The notes beneath the pieces are model-generated. The model was not told where the DNA came from, searched no databases, and saw only the letters and a list, made by a program, of their open reading frames with translations. Below, piece by piece: positions 1 to 6,784 of a DNA stretch of 64,000 nt. Source of the stretch: Bacillus sp. THAF10. GTDB taxonomy: Bacteria > Bacillota > Bacilli > Bacillales > Bacillaceae_I. Location: the NCBI RefSeq assembly GCF_009363695.1, contig NZ_CP045403.1, positions 3,420,501 to 3,484,500 of the forward strand. Reading direction: 5' to 3'. A program made the position numbers and the translations under genes. Position 1 is the first letter of the stretch. Each line of letters starts with the position of its first letter.

Positions 1-80
1 CGCAGGATTTCGTATCGTTTTTGCATAATGGAAAGAAGGTCAGGTAATAATTTCTTCTGTACTTCAATGATTTGCTTCAT
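1..80 (-). CDS. cggR: Central glycolytic genes regulator CggR, N-terminal fragment
   Basis: Only the first 26 codons are inside the window; the gene runs off the left edge. The start (ATG at 78-80) reads MKQIIEVQKKLLPDLLSIMQ, which closely matches the N-terminus of Bacillus CggR as I remember it. A Shine-Dalgarno AAAGGGG lies 10-16 nt upstream. CggR is a SorC-family repressor of the gapA-pgk-tpi-pgm-eno operon that responds to fructose-1,6-bisphosphate. The call is strengthened by a tandem CggR-type operator and a sigma-A promoter just upstream and by sigL next door. Confidence 0.85.
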   Translation of the reverse strand, partial: MKQIIEVQKKLLPDLLSIMQKRYEIL

Positions 81-127
81 ATAGCAACCCCTTTAGAGTG
101 CAAATTTTACCTTTGGGTGTCTAGTTG

Positions 128-163
128 GACTTAAAATGTCCCACTGTGACATATTGTGTCCCA
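128..163 (-). promoter_or_regulatory. CggR operator (tandem half-sites)
   Basis: On the minus strand the segment reads TGGGAC-N6-TGTC-N4-TGGGAC-N6-AGTC. This fits the known B. subtilis CggR operator, CGGGAC-N6-TGTC repeated with a 4-nt gap, apart from C-to-T at the first base of each half and A for T in the last half. It lies about 30-65 nt downstream of the predicted transcription start, so bound repressor would act as a roadblock. Confidence 0.85.
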
Positions 164-199
164 GTAGCGGTAAAAAAAATCACCCCTGCTACAATTTTG

Positions 200-228
200 A
201 TTGTAACAGAGGTTAAACCCTTATGCAA
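200..228 (-). promoter_or_regulatory. Sigma-A promoter of cggR operon
   Basis: -35 TTGCAT (223-228) and -10 TACAAT (200-205) are separated by exactly 17 nt, giving a start near 193 and a leader of about 113 nt before cggR. An 8-bp inverted repeat, TAAACCCT (214-221) and AGGGTTTA (231-238), straddles the -35 element and overlaps the stop codon of the upstream glutaredoxin gene. Confidence 0.8.
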
Positions 229-235
229 CTAGGGT

Positions 236-478
236 TTAGCGGATTTTTTCAAGTAAACGCTTTCTTACTTCTTCTTTCACGACTTGCCCATATGCAAGCA
301 TTTCTCCTTCATGCTCGACCACCGGAATCATCAGTTGATATTTTTCAAGAAGCGCGTCATCCTGATAGATATCTTTTTCTTCTATTGTAAAATTCAGGTC
401 CTGTTGCAGTTCTTGTAATTTTCGTTTTGCTTTATCACACAGTGGACAATCCACTTTCGTGTAGAACGTAAGAATCAT
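236..478 (-). CDS. Glutaredoxin-family thiol protein
   Basis: An 80-residue thioredoxin-fold protein. Residues 1-20 carry the beta-strand and CPLC active site of glutaredoxins (FYTKVDCPLCDKAK), and the cis-proline segment MIPVVEHEGEML follows near residue 50. It probably reduces or exchanges disulfides in the cytosol; the substrate is unknown. It lies between sigL (19 nt upstream) and the cggR promoter and is probably cotranscribed with sigL. Its TAA stop lies inside the inverted repeat next to the cggR -35 box. There is no signal peptide. The length is typical for the small DUF836/glutaredoxin-like family in Bacilli. Confidence 0.85.
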   Translation of the reverse strand: MILTFYTKVDCPLCDKAKRKLQELQQDLNFTIEEKDIYQDDALLEKYQLMIPVVEHEGEMLAYGQVVKEEVRKRLLEKIR

Positions 479-496
479 TGATACATCTGCCTTTCT

Positions 497-1831
497 TTAT
501 TCATAACGTTTTCTCATAGAAGAGCTTGGAATATTCAAGATATCACGATATTTCGCTACCGTTCTCCTAGAGATAGCTATACTATACTCTTTTTGGAGAA
601 GATTTGTCAGCTGCTGATCGGATAGCGGCTTTTTCTTGTCTTCTTTTTTCACCAGTTCCTCCACTAGCTGCTGCACCTGCTTTGTGGAGGTTTCTTCCTC
701 GTATTGACCTGCCAAGGCTTGGCTAAAAAAGTGCTTTAATTCAAAAAGTCCATATGGTGTTTGGACATATTTGTCTTTGGTTGCTCTGCTTACTGTTGAT
801 TCGTGAATCTCTAGACGAGTTGCGATATCCTTTAATGTGAGCGGTTTCAAAAATGACGGTCCATTAAAAAAGAAAGTCTGTTGTGCTGTAACAATCTCTT
901 CCATCACTTTGACTAGTGTATGCTTTCGATGCTCCATGCTTTTGACAATCCATTGGCACTGCTGGAGCTTTTCCTGCAAATAGCTTTCCAGCTCCCTTTG
1001 TTCCTTCAATGTAGCCTCATACTCCTTGTTAATGGAAAGATGAGGAACCATTTCTTCATTTAAGGAAACAACAAACTCGTTTTGGTGTCGTTGCACTAAT
1101 AAATCCGGAGTAATATATTTTGGCCGTTCAATCGTTTCATATTTGTTACCTGGCCTCGGATCTAGCTTTACTACTTCATCATGAATACTTTGTATTTCCT
1201 TTAAGCTAATACCGTATTTTCTCACAAGCGTTTTCCAGGCTTTTTCGGCAAAAAGTTTAAAGTCTTCCTTTATCATCTGTTCAGCGGTTTCATTTCGTAG
1301 AGGCAACCGTTGTAATTGTAAGAGCAGACATTCCTGGAGATTGGAAGCTCCTATTCCGGCAGGCTCCATCGTTTTAATAGTATCCAGTGCGTGTTCTACC
1401 TTTTCTTTCTCCCATTTCAACTGTTGCGCAATCACGGTTCCTTCTTCTTTTATATATCCATTGGGATCAATGTATGGAATAATTCTTTTCAAAGATTGCT
1501 GGTCATCTTTTGAGAGGCCGCTTTCTAATAGCTGCTGTTCCATATATTGATGTAAGGTTTGCCCGTACTTACTGAAATTTTCTATAGAAAATGTTTGTTT
1601 GGTGGTAGTTCCATTTTTTTTGGGCTTTAAACGCTGTACTCGGGAGGAGGCAAGCTCACGTATCGTTGTCGGCTCCGTTAGCTCGATTAGCGGATTCTCC
1701 ATGGATTGCTCTTTTAAAAACTCCACAAGCTCAAGCTGTGAATATTGCAATAACGCGATCGCTTGTTTGAGCTCCTGTGTCATCGCAAGCTTCAACGTCT
1801 GCTCCTGAAATAAACCTACAGACTGCCTCAT
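497..1831 (-). CDS. sigL: RNA polymerase sigma-54 factor (SigL/RpoN)
   Basis: 444 residues, close to the 436 of B. subtilis SigL. All three sigma-54 regions are visible. A Gln/Leu-rich activator-interaction region I occupies residues 8-50. The core-binding and DNA-binding parts follow, with a helix-turn-helix around IHESTVSRATKDKY. The diagnostic RpoN box is near the C-terminus (SRRTVAKYRDILNIP). It directs core polymerase to -24/-12 promoters, for example levanase, amino-acid and acetoin catabolism genes in Bacillus, and needs AAA+ activators. The start ATG has a strong GGAGGAGGG Shine-Dalgarno 7-15 nt upstream. No activator gene is present in the window. Confidence 0.97.
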   Translation of the reverse strand: MRQSVGLFQEQTLKLAMTQELKQAIALLQYSQLELVEFLKEQSMENPLIELTEPTTIRELASSRVQRLKPKKNGTTTKQTFSIENFSKYGQTLHQYMEQQLLESGLSKDDQQSLKRIIPYIDPNGYIKEEGTVIAQQLKWEKEKVEHALDTIKTMEPAGIGASNLQECLLLQLQRLPLRNETAEQMIKEDFKLFAEKAWKTLVRKYGISLKEIQSIHDEVVKLDPRPGNKYETIERPKYITPDLLVQRHQNEFVVSLNEEMVPHLSINKEYEATLKEQRELESYLQEKLQQCQWIVKSMEHRKHTLVKVMEEIVTAQQTFFFNGPSFLKPLTLKDIATRLEIHESTVSRATKDKYVQTPYGLFELKHFFSQALAGQYEEETSTKQVQQLVEELVKKEDKKKPLSDQQLTNLLQKEYSIAISRRTVAKYRDILNIPSSSMRKRYE

Positions 1832-2042
1832 ACTACGTACCCTCCTCCGACCTTTTGTTCTAATCTGTATTTACCATTCTACCTAACTTTCAGTGAATAT
1901 GTAATCCTTAATATCTGGAATTAGGTATGGTCGTTTAGTTTATGAGAGTCTTGCTGAGAAAATGCTAGAAAAATAGCTTATTTGAACATAATATGTGGGA
2001 TTTAGCTCTATTTTAGATTCTGTCAGCCCTAGCAAAGGAACA

Positions 2043-2120
2043 AAAGCGCAATGCGCCCGTTTTGCGACGTACAAACTTTGTCTAGTTGCAGCGGCATGGA
2101 GCTGGACGTTGCTACTTTTG
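2043..2120. repeat. Possible relic of a dispersed repeat in the sigL-sortase gap
   Basis: The 362-bp gap 1832-2193 holds no gene I can support. Inside it, AAAAGCGCAATGCGCC and TTGTCTAGTTGCAGCG look, from memory, like the two ends of a repeat scattered in many Bacillaceae genomes. No second copy lies in this window, so this is only a resemblance. A 66-codon open frame on the minus strand (1940-2140) crosses it without a ribosome-binding site and is probably chance. The rest of the gap is AT-rich leader of sigL with no convincing promoter. Confidence 0.3.
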
Positions 2121-2163
2121 TTCAAGATATCCACAGACATATTTTTTATAATTTCCTAAACAA

Positions 2164-2188
2164 CAAAAAAGAGCAGATTTCTCCGCTC
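2164..2188 (-). terminator. Rho-independent terminator of sortase gene
   Basis: On the minus strand, GAGCGGA, a GAAA tetraloop and TCTGCTC form a 7-bp stem (one G-T pair) followed by TTTTTT, 5 nt after the sortase stop codon. Confidence 0.85.
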
Positions 2189-2193
2189 TCTCA

Positions 2194-3123
2194 TCAGTCC
2201 CGATATTTAGTTATTTCTGAGGGCTCGGACTCTCCGCCCTGTTTATTGATTGCCGTTACATAGTAGGTATAGTTACGAGCCTCACTGTCTGTGTAACTCT
2301 TTCGTTGATGAGAAGAAATGCTTGTGACAAGGTCAAACGCTCCGTCCTCTCCAGCTCGGTACACGCGATATCCGACAATATCCACTTCTCTGACAGCATG
2401 AAAGGTAACATACCCATCATGAACCACAACATTGGTCGGGGAGGATGGTTTTTCTATGTTCTCTGGTACCTTATCTTCCTTCAGCTCCGTATAAACGACA
2501 AGCCTTTCTTCATGACCCCCATTGGCTCTGTCGAAGGTGCCAGTACAGGTAATCAGGTTGAGGTTTTTGCTGTTAGCATTTCCGAAAATTTCTTTAATAG
2601 GCGCTTCATCTCGAGGGTATCGCTCGACTCTTTTCACAACAAAAGTCAGCTCGGTACCATCTTCATCCGTGACAAAAACCTCTTGACCTGGCTCCATTTT
2701 TTTCAAGTCCCAAAAAACCGCAGGACCTTCGCGTGAGTCGACATGTGCAGCAAGCACCGCATTTCCTGTGTTACCAGGCTTTGTCCCCGGCTCAAACCAA
2801 GCAACATCCTCTTCATTATCCGGGACACCCATTTGGCCATTATCTAAAAGGCCAACCTTCATGACGGACGCTTCTACCTTAATCGCCGGGATGCGCAAGT
2901 TGGCAGGAACAATACCAAGCTCCTGTTCTTTTTCCTTTTGCTTTAGTTGGACAAATTCATTTTTCAGGTCAATCGCCCCTTGTTGTTCTTCAGAAGCGAT
3001 CGTGGTTTCCTCTTTTGTTCGCTGCTCTTTTTCTAAACCAGTATCAATAAAGCCCGCTTCACAGCCCATCGCAAGAAACAAGGAACTTAACATTATGATA
3101 TTTATGATTGTTTTATTTAGCAT
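2194..3123 (-). CDS. Class F-like sortase with lipoprotein-like N-terminus and C-terminal FN3-like domain
   Basis: 309 residues. A hydrophobic N-terminus ends in LFLAMGC, an imperfect lipobox, so this may be membrane-anchored as a lipoprotein. The sortase domain (about residues 75-215) has the catalytic His (VLAAHVDSREG), the Cys (LITCTGTFD) and the Arg (EERLVVY). The spacing fits the class F/E-like families of Gram-positives. A C-terminal module of about 85 residues looks like fibronectin type III (SPTNVVVHDGYVTF...GYRVYR...YYVTAINKQG). The ATG at 3123 is preferred because AGGAG is 9 nt upstream; an in-frame ATG at 3129 is too close to it. The gene directly follows a surface protein with an MPNTG sorting signal, its likely substrate. 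Confidence 0.85.
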   Translation of the reverse strand: MLNKTIINIIMLSSLFLAMGCEAGFIDTGLEKEQRTKEETTIASEEQQGAIDLKNEFVQLKQKEKEQELGIVPANLRIPAIKVEASVMKVGLLDNGQMGVPDNEEDVAWFEPGTKPGNTGNAVLAAHVDSREGPAVFWDLKKMEPGQEVFVTDEDGTELTFVVKRVERYPRDEAPIKEIFGNANSKNLNLITCTGTFDRANGGHEERLVVYTELKEDKVPENIEKPSSPTNVVVHDGYVTFHAVREVDIVGYRVYRAGEDGAFDLVTSISSHQRKSYTDSEARNYTYYVTAINKQGGESEPSEITKYRD

Positions 3124-3145
3124 CACCATTCACTCCTAACTACAG

Positions 3146-3173
3146 GAAAAGGAAGAGAGTTATCCTCTCTCCC
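3146..3173 (-). terminator. Weak intercistronic hairpin between surface protein and sortase
   Basis: Minus-strand GGGAGAGAG, loop GATAA and CTCTCTTCC are followed by only TTTT. It sits 11 nt after the surface-protein stop and before the sortase ribosome-binding site. It may attenuate rather than end transcription, lowering sortase relative to its substrate. Confidence 0.5.
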
Positions 3174-3183
3174 TATTTATCGA

Positions 3184-4530
3184 CTATGCTTTGTCAGAAA
3201 CGTTGATTTTACGGCGGACTACAAGGAAGGTTGCTGCTACCAAGACCGCTCCTAATGCCACTGCAATCCAGGCTGTTGGCATGCTATTCGTGCTGCCGCC
3301 ACCCATTCCGGTATTCGGCATTTCACTTGGCATGGAGGTATTTTCGCCCCCAAATTTATCAGGATGCTGTGCGACAATGGCTCCACCTAACGTTTCGCCA
3401 ATTCCAAACATGAACGCATAGCTTTCACGGAAGCTGTCATAAGCAGCCTTGTACTCCGCTGCTGTGTAGTGGTCATATGACTTCAATACCAACTCCTCAT
3501 GTGCCCAAACCGCTTCTGTTGCCGCTTTTGATGGAAGGTTTTCTTCCGTTGCAGCACCTAAAAAGCCACCAAAGTCCTTCGCGAATGTTTGCAAGTGTTC
3601 CTCTGCCTCTGCTCTTTTCGCTTCATCATTTTCCAAGGTTGCTGCGACAATCATACTTTGTGCGTCAATGTGGTTTGGTTGCCATACCTGTTCAAACTGG
3701 GCTGCACCTTCCTCTCCGTAAATCGAAGCGATTGCCGCTTTAAAATCAGCCGTATGTGCGTCCTCTGCCCAGTTAATAAAATCAACATCCTCTGCTTGAT
3801 CAAAGCCTTTTTGCATCCCAATAGTGGCATAAGCTGTATGCTCGGCGGCTAATTTGTTGAGTGTAGCTCTTAAATTGGATGCTGGCGTGTCTACTTGGGA
3901 GCCTTCAAATTTATCAGGCATTTGCATAACAATTGCGCCAGATAACGCTTTTCCAATATCAAACATTCTTGCAAATCCTTCACGATACGCCATATACGCT
4001 GCTTCATAATCCCCAGCTACATAGCTATCAAAAACGTTAAGTACATCTGCTTCATGTGCTCTAATTGCTTCTTCTGCTGCTTTTTGTGGAAGGTTTCCAC
4101 CGGTTGCTCCATCAAGGAAGGTGGAGAACTCTACTACAAACTCTTCTATTTCCGCTTCGGCAGCTTTCCGTGCTTCCTCGTCATTATTTTTTGCTGCCAT
4201 TACAAGGTCATCGGTGTAATTGTTATGTGCTGCGAAAATATTATTAAATTGCTCTGCACCTTCAGCCCCATAAATGGATTCTACTGCGGTTTTCATGTCA
4301 GCCGCATTTTGGTCCAGGGCTGCTTGTACATGCTCTGCATCCTCTGCGTCATCATATGCTTTTTGCATGGAGGCTACCGCTAATACAAAGTGCTCGGATA
4401 AAAGGTGATCGAGAGTTGCTCTCAAGTCTGCTGCCGGAGTTTTAACTGTGGCATTTGCTGAAGCAAACGTTGGTACAAGTAATGTCAGTGCCATGATTAA
4501 TGCGAATAGTTTTTTCATCAATTTGCTCAT
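3184..4530 (-). CDS. Sortase-anchored surface protein with two tandem His-rich helical repeats
   Basis: 448 residues. The signal peptide spans about 1-26 (KKLFALIMALTLLVPTFASA). Two clearly homologous repeats of about 170 residues follow: residues 32-210 (ADLRATLDHLLSEH...MQMPDKFEG) and 217-390 (SNLRATLNKLAAEH...AQHPDKFGG). Both are predicted all-helical. Both keep His in the SEH/AEH, AHNN/PNHI and RAHE/WAHE positions and an MQK motif, which could suggest metal or heme binding (inference). The C-terminus is a sorting signal: MPNTG, a Gly/Ser linker, a hydrophobic span (WIAVALGAVLVAATFLVV) and RRK. It is the likely cargo of the sortase 60 bp downstream. I do not recognise a characterised family. 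Confidence 0.8.
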   Translation of the reverse strand: MSKLMKKLFALIMALTLLVPTFASANATVKTPAADLRATLDHLLSEHFVLAVASMQKAYDDAEDAEHVQAALDQNAADMKTAVESIYGAEGAEQFNNIFAAHNNYTDDLVMAAKNNDEEARKAAEAEIEEFVVEFSTFLDGATGGNLPQKAAEEAIRAHEADVLNVFDSYVAGDYEAAYMAYREGFARMFDIGKALSGAIVMQMPDKFEGSQVDTPASNLRATLNKLAAEHTAYATIGMQKGFDQAEDVDFINWAEDAHTADFKAAIASIYGEEGAAQFEQVWQPNHIDAQSMIVAATLENDEAKRAEAEEHLQTFAKDFGGFLGAATEENLPSKAATEAVWAHEELVLKSYDHYTAAEYKAAYDSFRESYAFMFGIGETLGGAIVAQHPDKFGGENTSMPSEMPNTGMGGGSTNSMPTAWIAVALGAVLVAATFLVVRRKINVSDKA

Positions 4531-4582
4531 CCTCTCCTTGTCATTACTTACCTAACGGAGGAGATGGAGTGTTGGATCACTT

Positions 4583-4759
4583 TTTTGATAAACTCTTTGC
4601 TAAAAGATTGTTGCTTCAAACTAGGAAAAAGTCGGCTTTAAAACTTTTTCCTGAAGAAAAGTTCCAGTTCCATATCTCCACGAAAAGAGCACGACAGCAA
4701 CGTCGATTACGTGTTGCTTAACTACGCAGTAGCAAAATTACGAAAACAGCCCTTTGAAA
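4583..4759 (-). repeat. MITE-like element, copy A
   Basis: The element proper is 4591-4751 (161 bp), oriented on the minus strand relative to copies B-D. The outer ends are GGCTGTTTTCGTAA (minus strand, from 4751) and, reading in from 4591, AACTCTTTGCTAAAAGATTG. These pair imperfectly as terminal inverted repeats. The flanks TTTTGATA and CTTTGAAA match at 6 of 8 bases, consistent with a decayed 8-bp target duplication. It lies 61 bp upstream of the surface-protein start and 20 bp from the NERD gene stop. Confidence 0.8.
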
Positions 4760-4771
4760 GAATTTTTTTGG

Positions 4772-5761
4772 TTATTGTGGTAGGAGTGAGGTGAGGTTGT
4801 AGATGTGGGATTTGGTGTGACCGGATCCGGTGATGTTTAGGTCTTTTAGGAGTCTTCTGATGGTATGCCTATCTTCAAGACGCAAAAACCATTTTAGTTC
4901 ATTCATGGTAATTTCATGGCTGATTAACAATGCATAGTCCTTGAGTGCTTCACTATGAGCGTCTTTTGAAATTAGGTAACAGTGAGGACATTGCCATTTT
5001 CCACGTATTCTTTTCATTACTGTTGTTTTAACTGGTGAGCAGTTTGGGCAAAGCACTCCCGTTAAAAGGTCTGCTTTTAACACATCGTATTGTTCTATAG
5101 GAGAACTACTAATCGGAGTATGATCCTTTAACAACATCCTAGAAACTTTATTGTGGAGCTTTTTATCCAAAAGGGTAGTTGGATGTTTTTTAAAAAAAGG
5201 TAATAGTTTTTGGTTCAAAGCTGGACTTTTTATTACGTGTTTTTCTATTAGGTATGAAGATGAGAGTACTTTCACCAGTACTTTTGGATGGGTTAACACT
5301 ACTAACTTTTCACCTGGTAGTTTGGTGAGGCTTTTATTTTTAAACCACTCCATCAGTTTATATGCTTGGTTGCTCACTTGCAGAATGGGGTCTAGGTATA
5401 CTTTGGCTGGGTGGTCTTCTACTTCTTGGATTAGTTGATGATTTTTGGGATCGAAGAAAATGGTACCGCGGAGGTTTTTGACCTCTAGTATTAGATAGAA
5501 ATTGGTAAATAGGATTAGGGTATCCATTTGGAAATGAGTGTCCTTGTAGGGGAGTCGTAAGTCATGGAAGATGAAATAAGGGAAGGTGTCTGGTAGAAGC
5601 TTCAGATAGTAGTCTAATGCTTGTTCTCCATAGATTCCTGCTTCTTTGATTCCAAGTTCTGTAAGGATATCTTCGTATTTTGGGTGCTGAGGATGAACTC
5701 TCCTCTTCATTGCCCTGAGAATTTGGACTCTCAAGGGGGTATTTCTATGTTTTTTTATCAA
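4772..5761 (-). CDS. NERD-domain protein with C-terminal zinc ribbon
   Basis: 329 residues. Residues 40-150 match the nuclease-related (NERD) domain: GEQALDYYLK, then FQMDTLILF and YLILEVKNLRGTIFF, giving the Asp and E-V-K signature of PD-(D/E)XK-like folds. Around residues 235-262, CPNC and CPHC form a zinc-ribbon-like pair, followed by a helical end that may be a small DNA-binding domain. Cleavage activity is not proven for most NERD proteins. The start is taken as TTG at 5761 because AGAGGTGA sits 4 nt upstream; the first ATG is 17 codons later with no such signal. A -10 TATAAT (5785-5790) with a poor -35 lies just upstream. It is isolated, flanked by copy A and two arrays. Confidence 0.8.
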   Translation of the reverse strand: MIKKHRNTPLRVQILRAMKRRVHPQHPKYEDILTELGIKEAGIYGEQALDYYLKLLPDTFPYFIFHDLRLPYKDTHFQMDTLILFTNFYLILEVKNLRGTIFFDPKNHQLIQEVEDHPAKVYLDPILQVSNQAYKLMEWFKNKSLTKLPGEKLVVLTHPKVLVKVLSSSYLIEKHVIKSPALNQKLLPFFKKHPTTLLDKKLHNKVSRMLLKDHTPISSSPIEQYDVLKADLLTGVLCPNCSPVKTTVMKRIRGKWQCPHCYLISKDAHSEALKDYALLISHEITMNELKWFLRLEDRHTIRRLLKDLNITGSGHTKSHIYNLTSLLPQ

Positions 5762-5883
5762 AAAATCACCTCTTATCTTTGGTGATTATACTATTTGACA
5801 TAAATCTACAGAATTCCTTCTTTTTTGGAGCGGAATCTTTGGATTTTTTTGGGTGCATATAGTATCTGACAGTTTTTCAGTAA

Positions 5884-5965
5884 GGATTGCAACACTTTTT
5901 GAAGTTATTGTGACACTCTTTGGAGTTATTGTGACACTTTTCAAGTTTATTGTGACACTTCGGGA
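5884..5965 (-). repeat. Tandem array i, four units of about 21 bp
   Basis: On the minus strand, four units of 20-21 bp read AAGTGTCACAATAAAC, AAAAGTGTCACAATAACT, AGAGTGTCACAATAACTT and AAAAGTGTTGCAATCC, with short linkers. The unit is the same as in the larger array at 33181-33472, in opposite orientation. It lies upstream of the NERD gene. No ribosome-binding site or credible protein is associated. Confidence 0.85.
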
Positions 5966-5979
5966 ACCGAAACAAATTC

Positions 5980-6286
5980 TTGTTCGTTTGGGTTCAATTT
6001 TTCGCCGCGCCCTCTCTGTTCCTTCGGGCTTCCTGTTCGACCGTGCCTCCTAATTCGTCCGCGACCTCTTGTCCCCCCGCGCCTCATTGTCCGGCCAAGC
6101 CCCTCTGGTTCGTCAGTACCCTCTTGTCCGCCAAAGCTTCTTTGTTCGTTCGCGACACCTTGTGCGCCCGCGCCCCTTTGTTCGTTCGCACATCGGTCAC
6201 CGCATCCCTTGTCCGACCACGCCCCTCTGGTTCGCCCGCGCACCTTTGTCCGCCCGCGCCCCTCTTGTTCCCCCAAGCACCTCCCC
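5980..6286 (-). repeat. Degenerate GC-rich tandem array ii, about 15 units of 17-20 bp
   Basis: The minus strand repeats a degenerate unit close to GCGCGGGCGGACAAGAGGG, for example AGGGGCGCGGGCGGACAAAG and AGGTCGCGGACGAATTAG. The block is visibly far richer in G+C than its surroundings, has strong strand asymmetry (C/T on plus, G/A on minus), and leaves several frames open only because units lack stops. With array i it fills the gap between the NERD gene and the tRNA-Arg terminator. Confidence 0.8.
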
Positions 6287-6293
6287 AAAAAAG

Positions 6294-6325
6294 ACAAAAC
6301 AAAAACCCAGTGCGCCGACACTGGG
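6294..6325 (-). terminator. Terminator of tRNA-Arg transcript
   Basis: Minus strand: CCCAGTG, loop TCGGCG, CACTGGG, then TTTTTGTTTT. A perfect 7-bp stem about 100 nt past the tRNA 3' end. Confidence 0.9.
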
Positions 6326-6422
6326 TGGGTAGTAATAAGGGATATAACGGCGCTTGTCCGTTACAATTTATATCGTATCATGAACAATAAGGTCTTTTCA
6401 AAAGTAAGTTCTTCCAGAAAAA

Positions 6423-6498
6423 TGGCGCGCTCGGAGGGATTCGAACCCCCGACTCTTGGTACCGGAAACCAATGCTCTATCCCCTGAGCTACGAGCGC
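6423..6498 (-). tRNA. tRNA-Arg (anticodon CCG)
   Basis: A full cloverleaf can be drawn on the minus strand. The acceptor stem is GCGCTCG/CGAGCGC and the D arm carries AGCTCAGGGGATAGAGC. The anticodon arm TTGGT-TTCCGGT-ACCAA has CCG at positions 34-36. The T arm is GGGGGTTCGAATCCCTC. Discriminator G and an encoded CCA close the 3' end. It decodes CGG. Its 3' end faces the accessory stretch at 2-6.3 kb, the usual geometry for tRNA integration sites, but I find no second copy of the tRNA 3' end and no integrase in the window. Confidence 0.97.
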
Positions 6499-6520
6499 TT
6501 CTTGAAAATCGGACTTTATT

Positions 6521-6549
6521 AATATACCAGATAATCCCGCCCTTGTCGA
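6521..6549 (-). promoter_or_regulatory. Sigma-A promoter of tRNA-Arg
   Basis: -35 TCGACA (6544-6549), 17-nt spacer, -10 TATATT (6521-6526); start expected about 16 nt before the mature tRNA 5' end. Confidence 0.8.
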
Positions 6550-6650
6550 GAGCCGCAACGCCCTGAATTCCCCAGAGAAGTTTAATCCTAACACGAAGTG
6601 GATATGATTAATTACATGGGGAAAAATGGGGGTATTTGCGATGGTTTTTA

Positions 6651-6680
6651 TTTGACCATTCTTGACCTTGTATGTATGAT
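6651..6680 (+). promoter_or_regulatory. clpP promoter with CtsR operator
   Basis: TTTGACC-ATT-CTTGACC (6651-6667) matches the reverse form of the CtsR heptad repeat RGTCAAA-NAN-RGTCAAA with one mismatch. It overlaps a sigma-A promoter with -35 TTGACC (6652-6657), 17-nt spacer and -10 TATGAT (6675-6680). Class III heat-shock repression of clpP by CtsR is well established in Bacillus. Confidence 0.88.
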
Positions 6681-6784
6681 AAGAGTACATAAAGATTAAT
6701 AAATGGAGCAGGTTCAAGCAGTGTTTTTACCCATTTTTACATATGAACCTTCTCTACTAACATTCATTAAGGAGGAAAAGTGAA

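Noticed and set aside
1940..2140. 66-codon minus-strand frame between sigL and the sortase
   Set aside because: No ribosome-binding site; it covers a possible repeat relic.
5884..6286. CRISPR array
   Set aside because: Repeats are contiguous 17-21-bp units without unique spacers, and no cas gene is present. The same applies to 33181-33472 and 37811-37910.
5947..6390. Several overlapping open frames on both strands in the GC-rich array
   Set aside because: They are produced by repeat composition; none has a start signal or recognisable protein sequence.
6423..6498. tRNA-Arg as a proven phage or island attachment site
   Set aside because: No integrase and no second copy of the tRNA 3' end in the window; kept only as a geometric hint.
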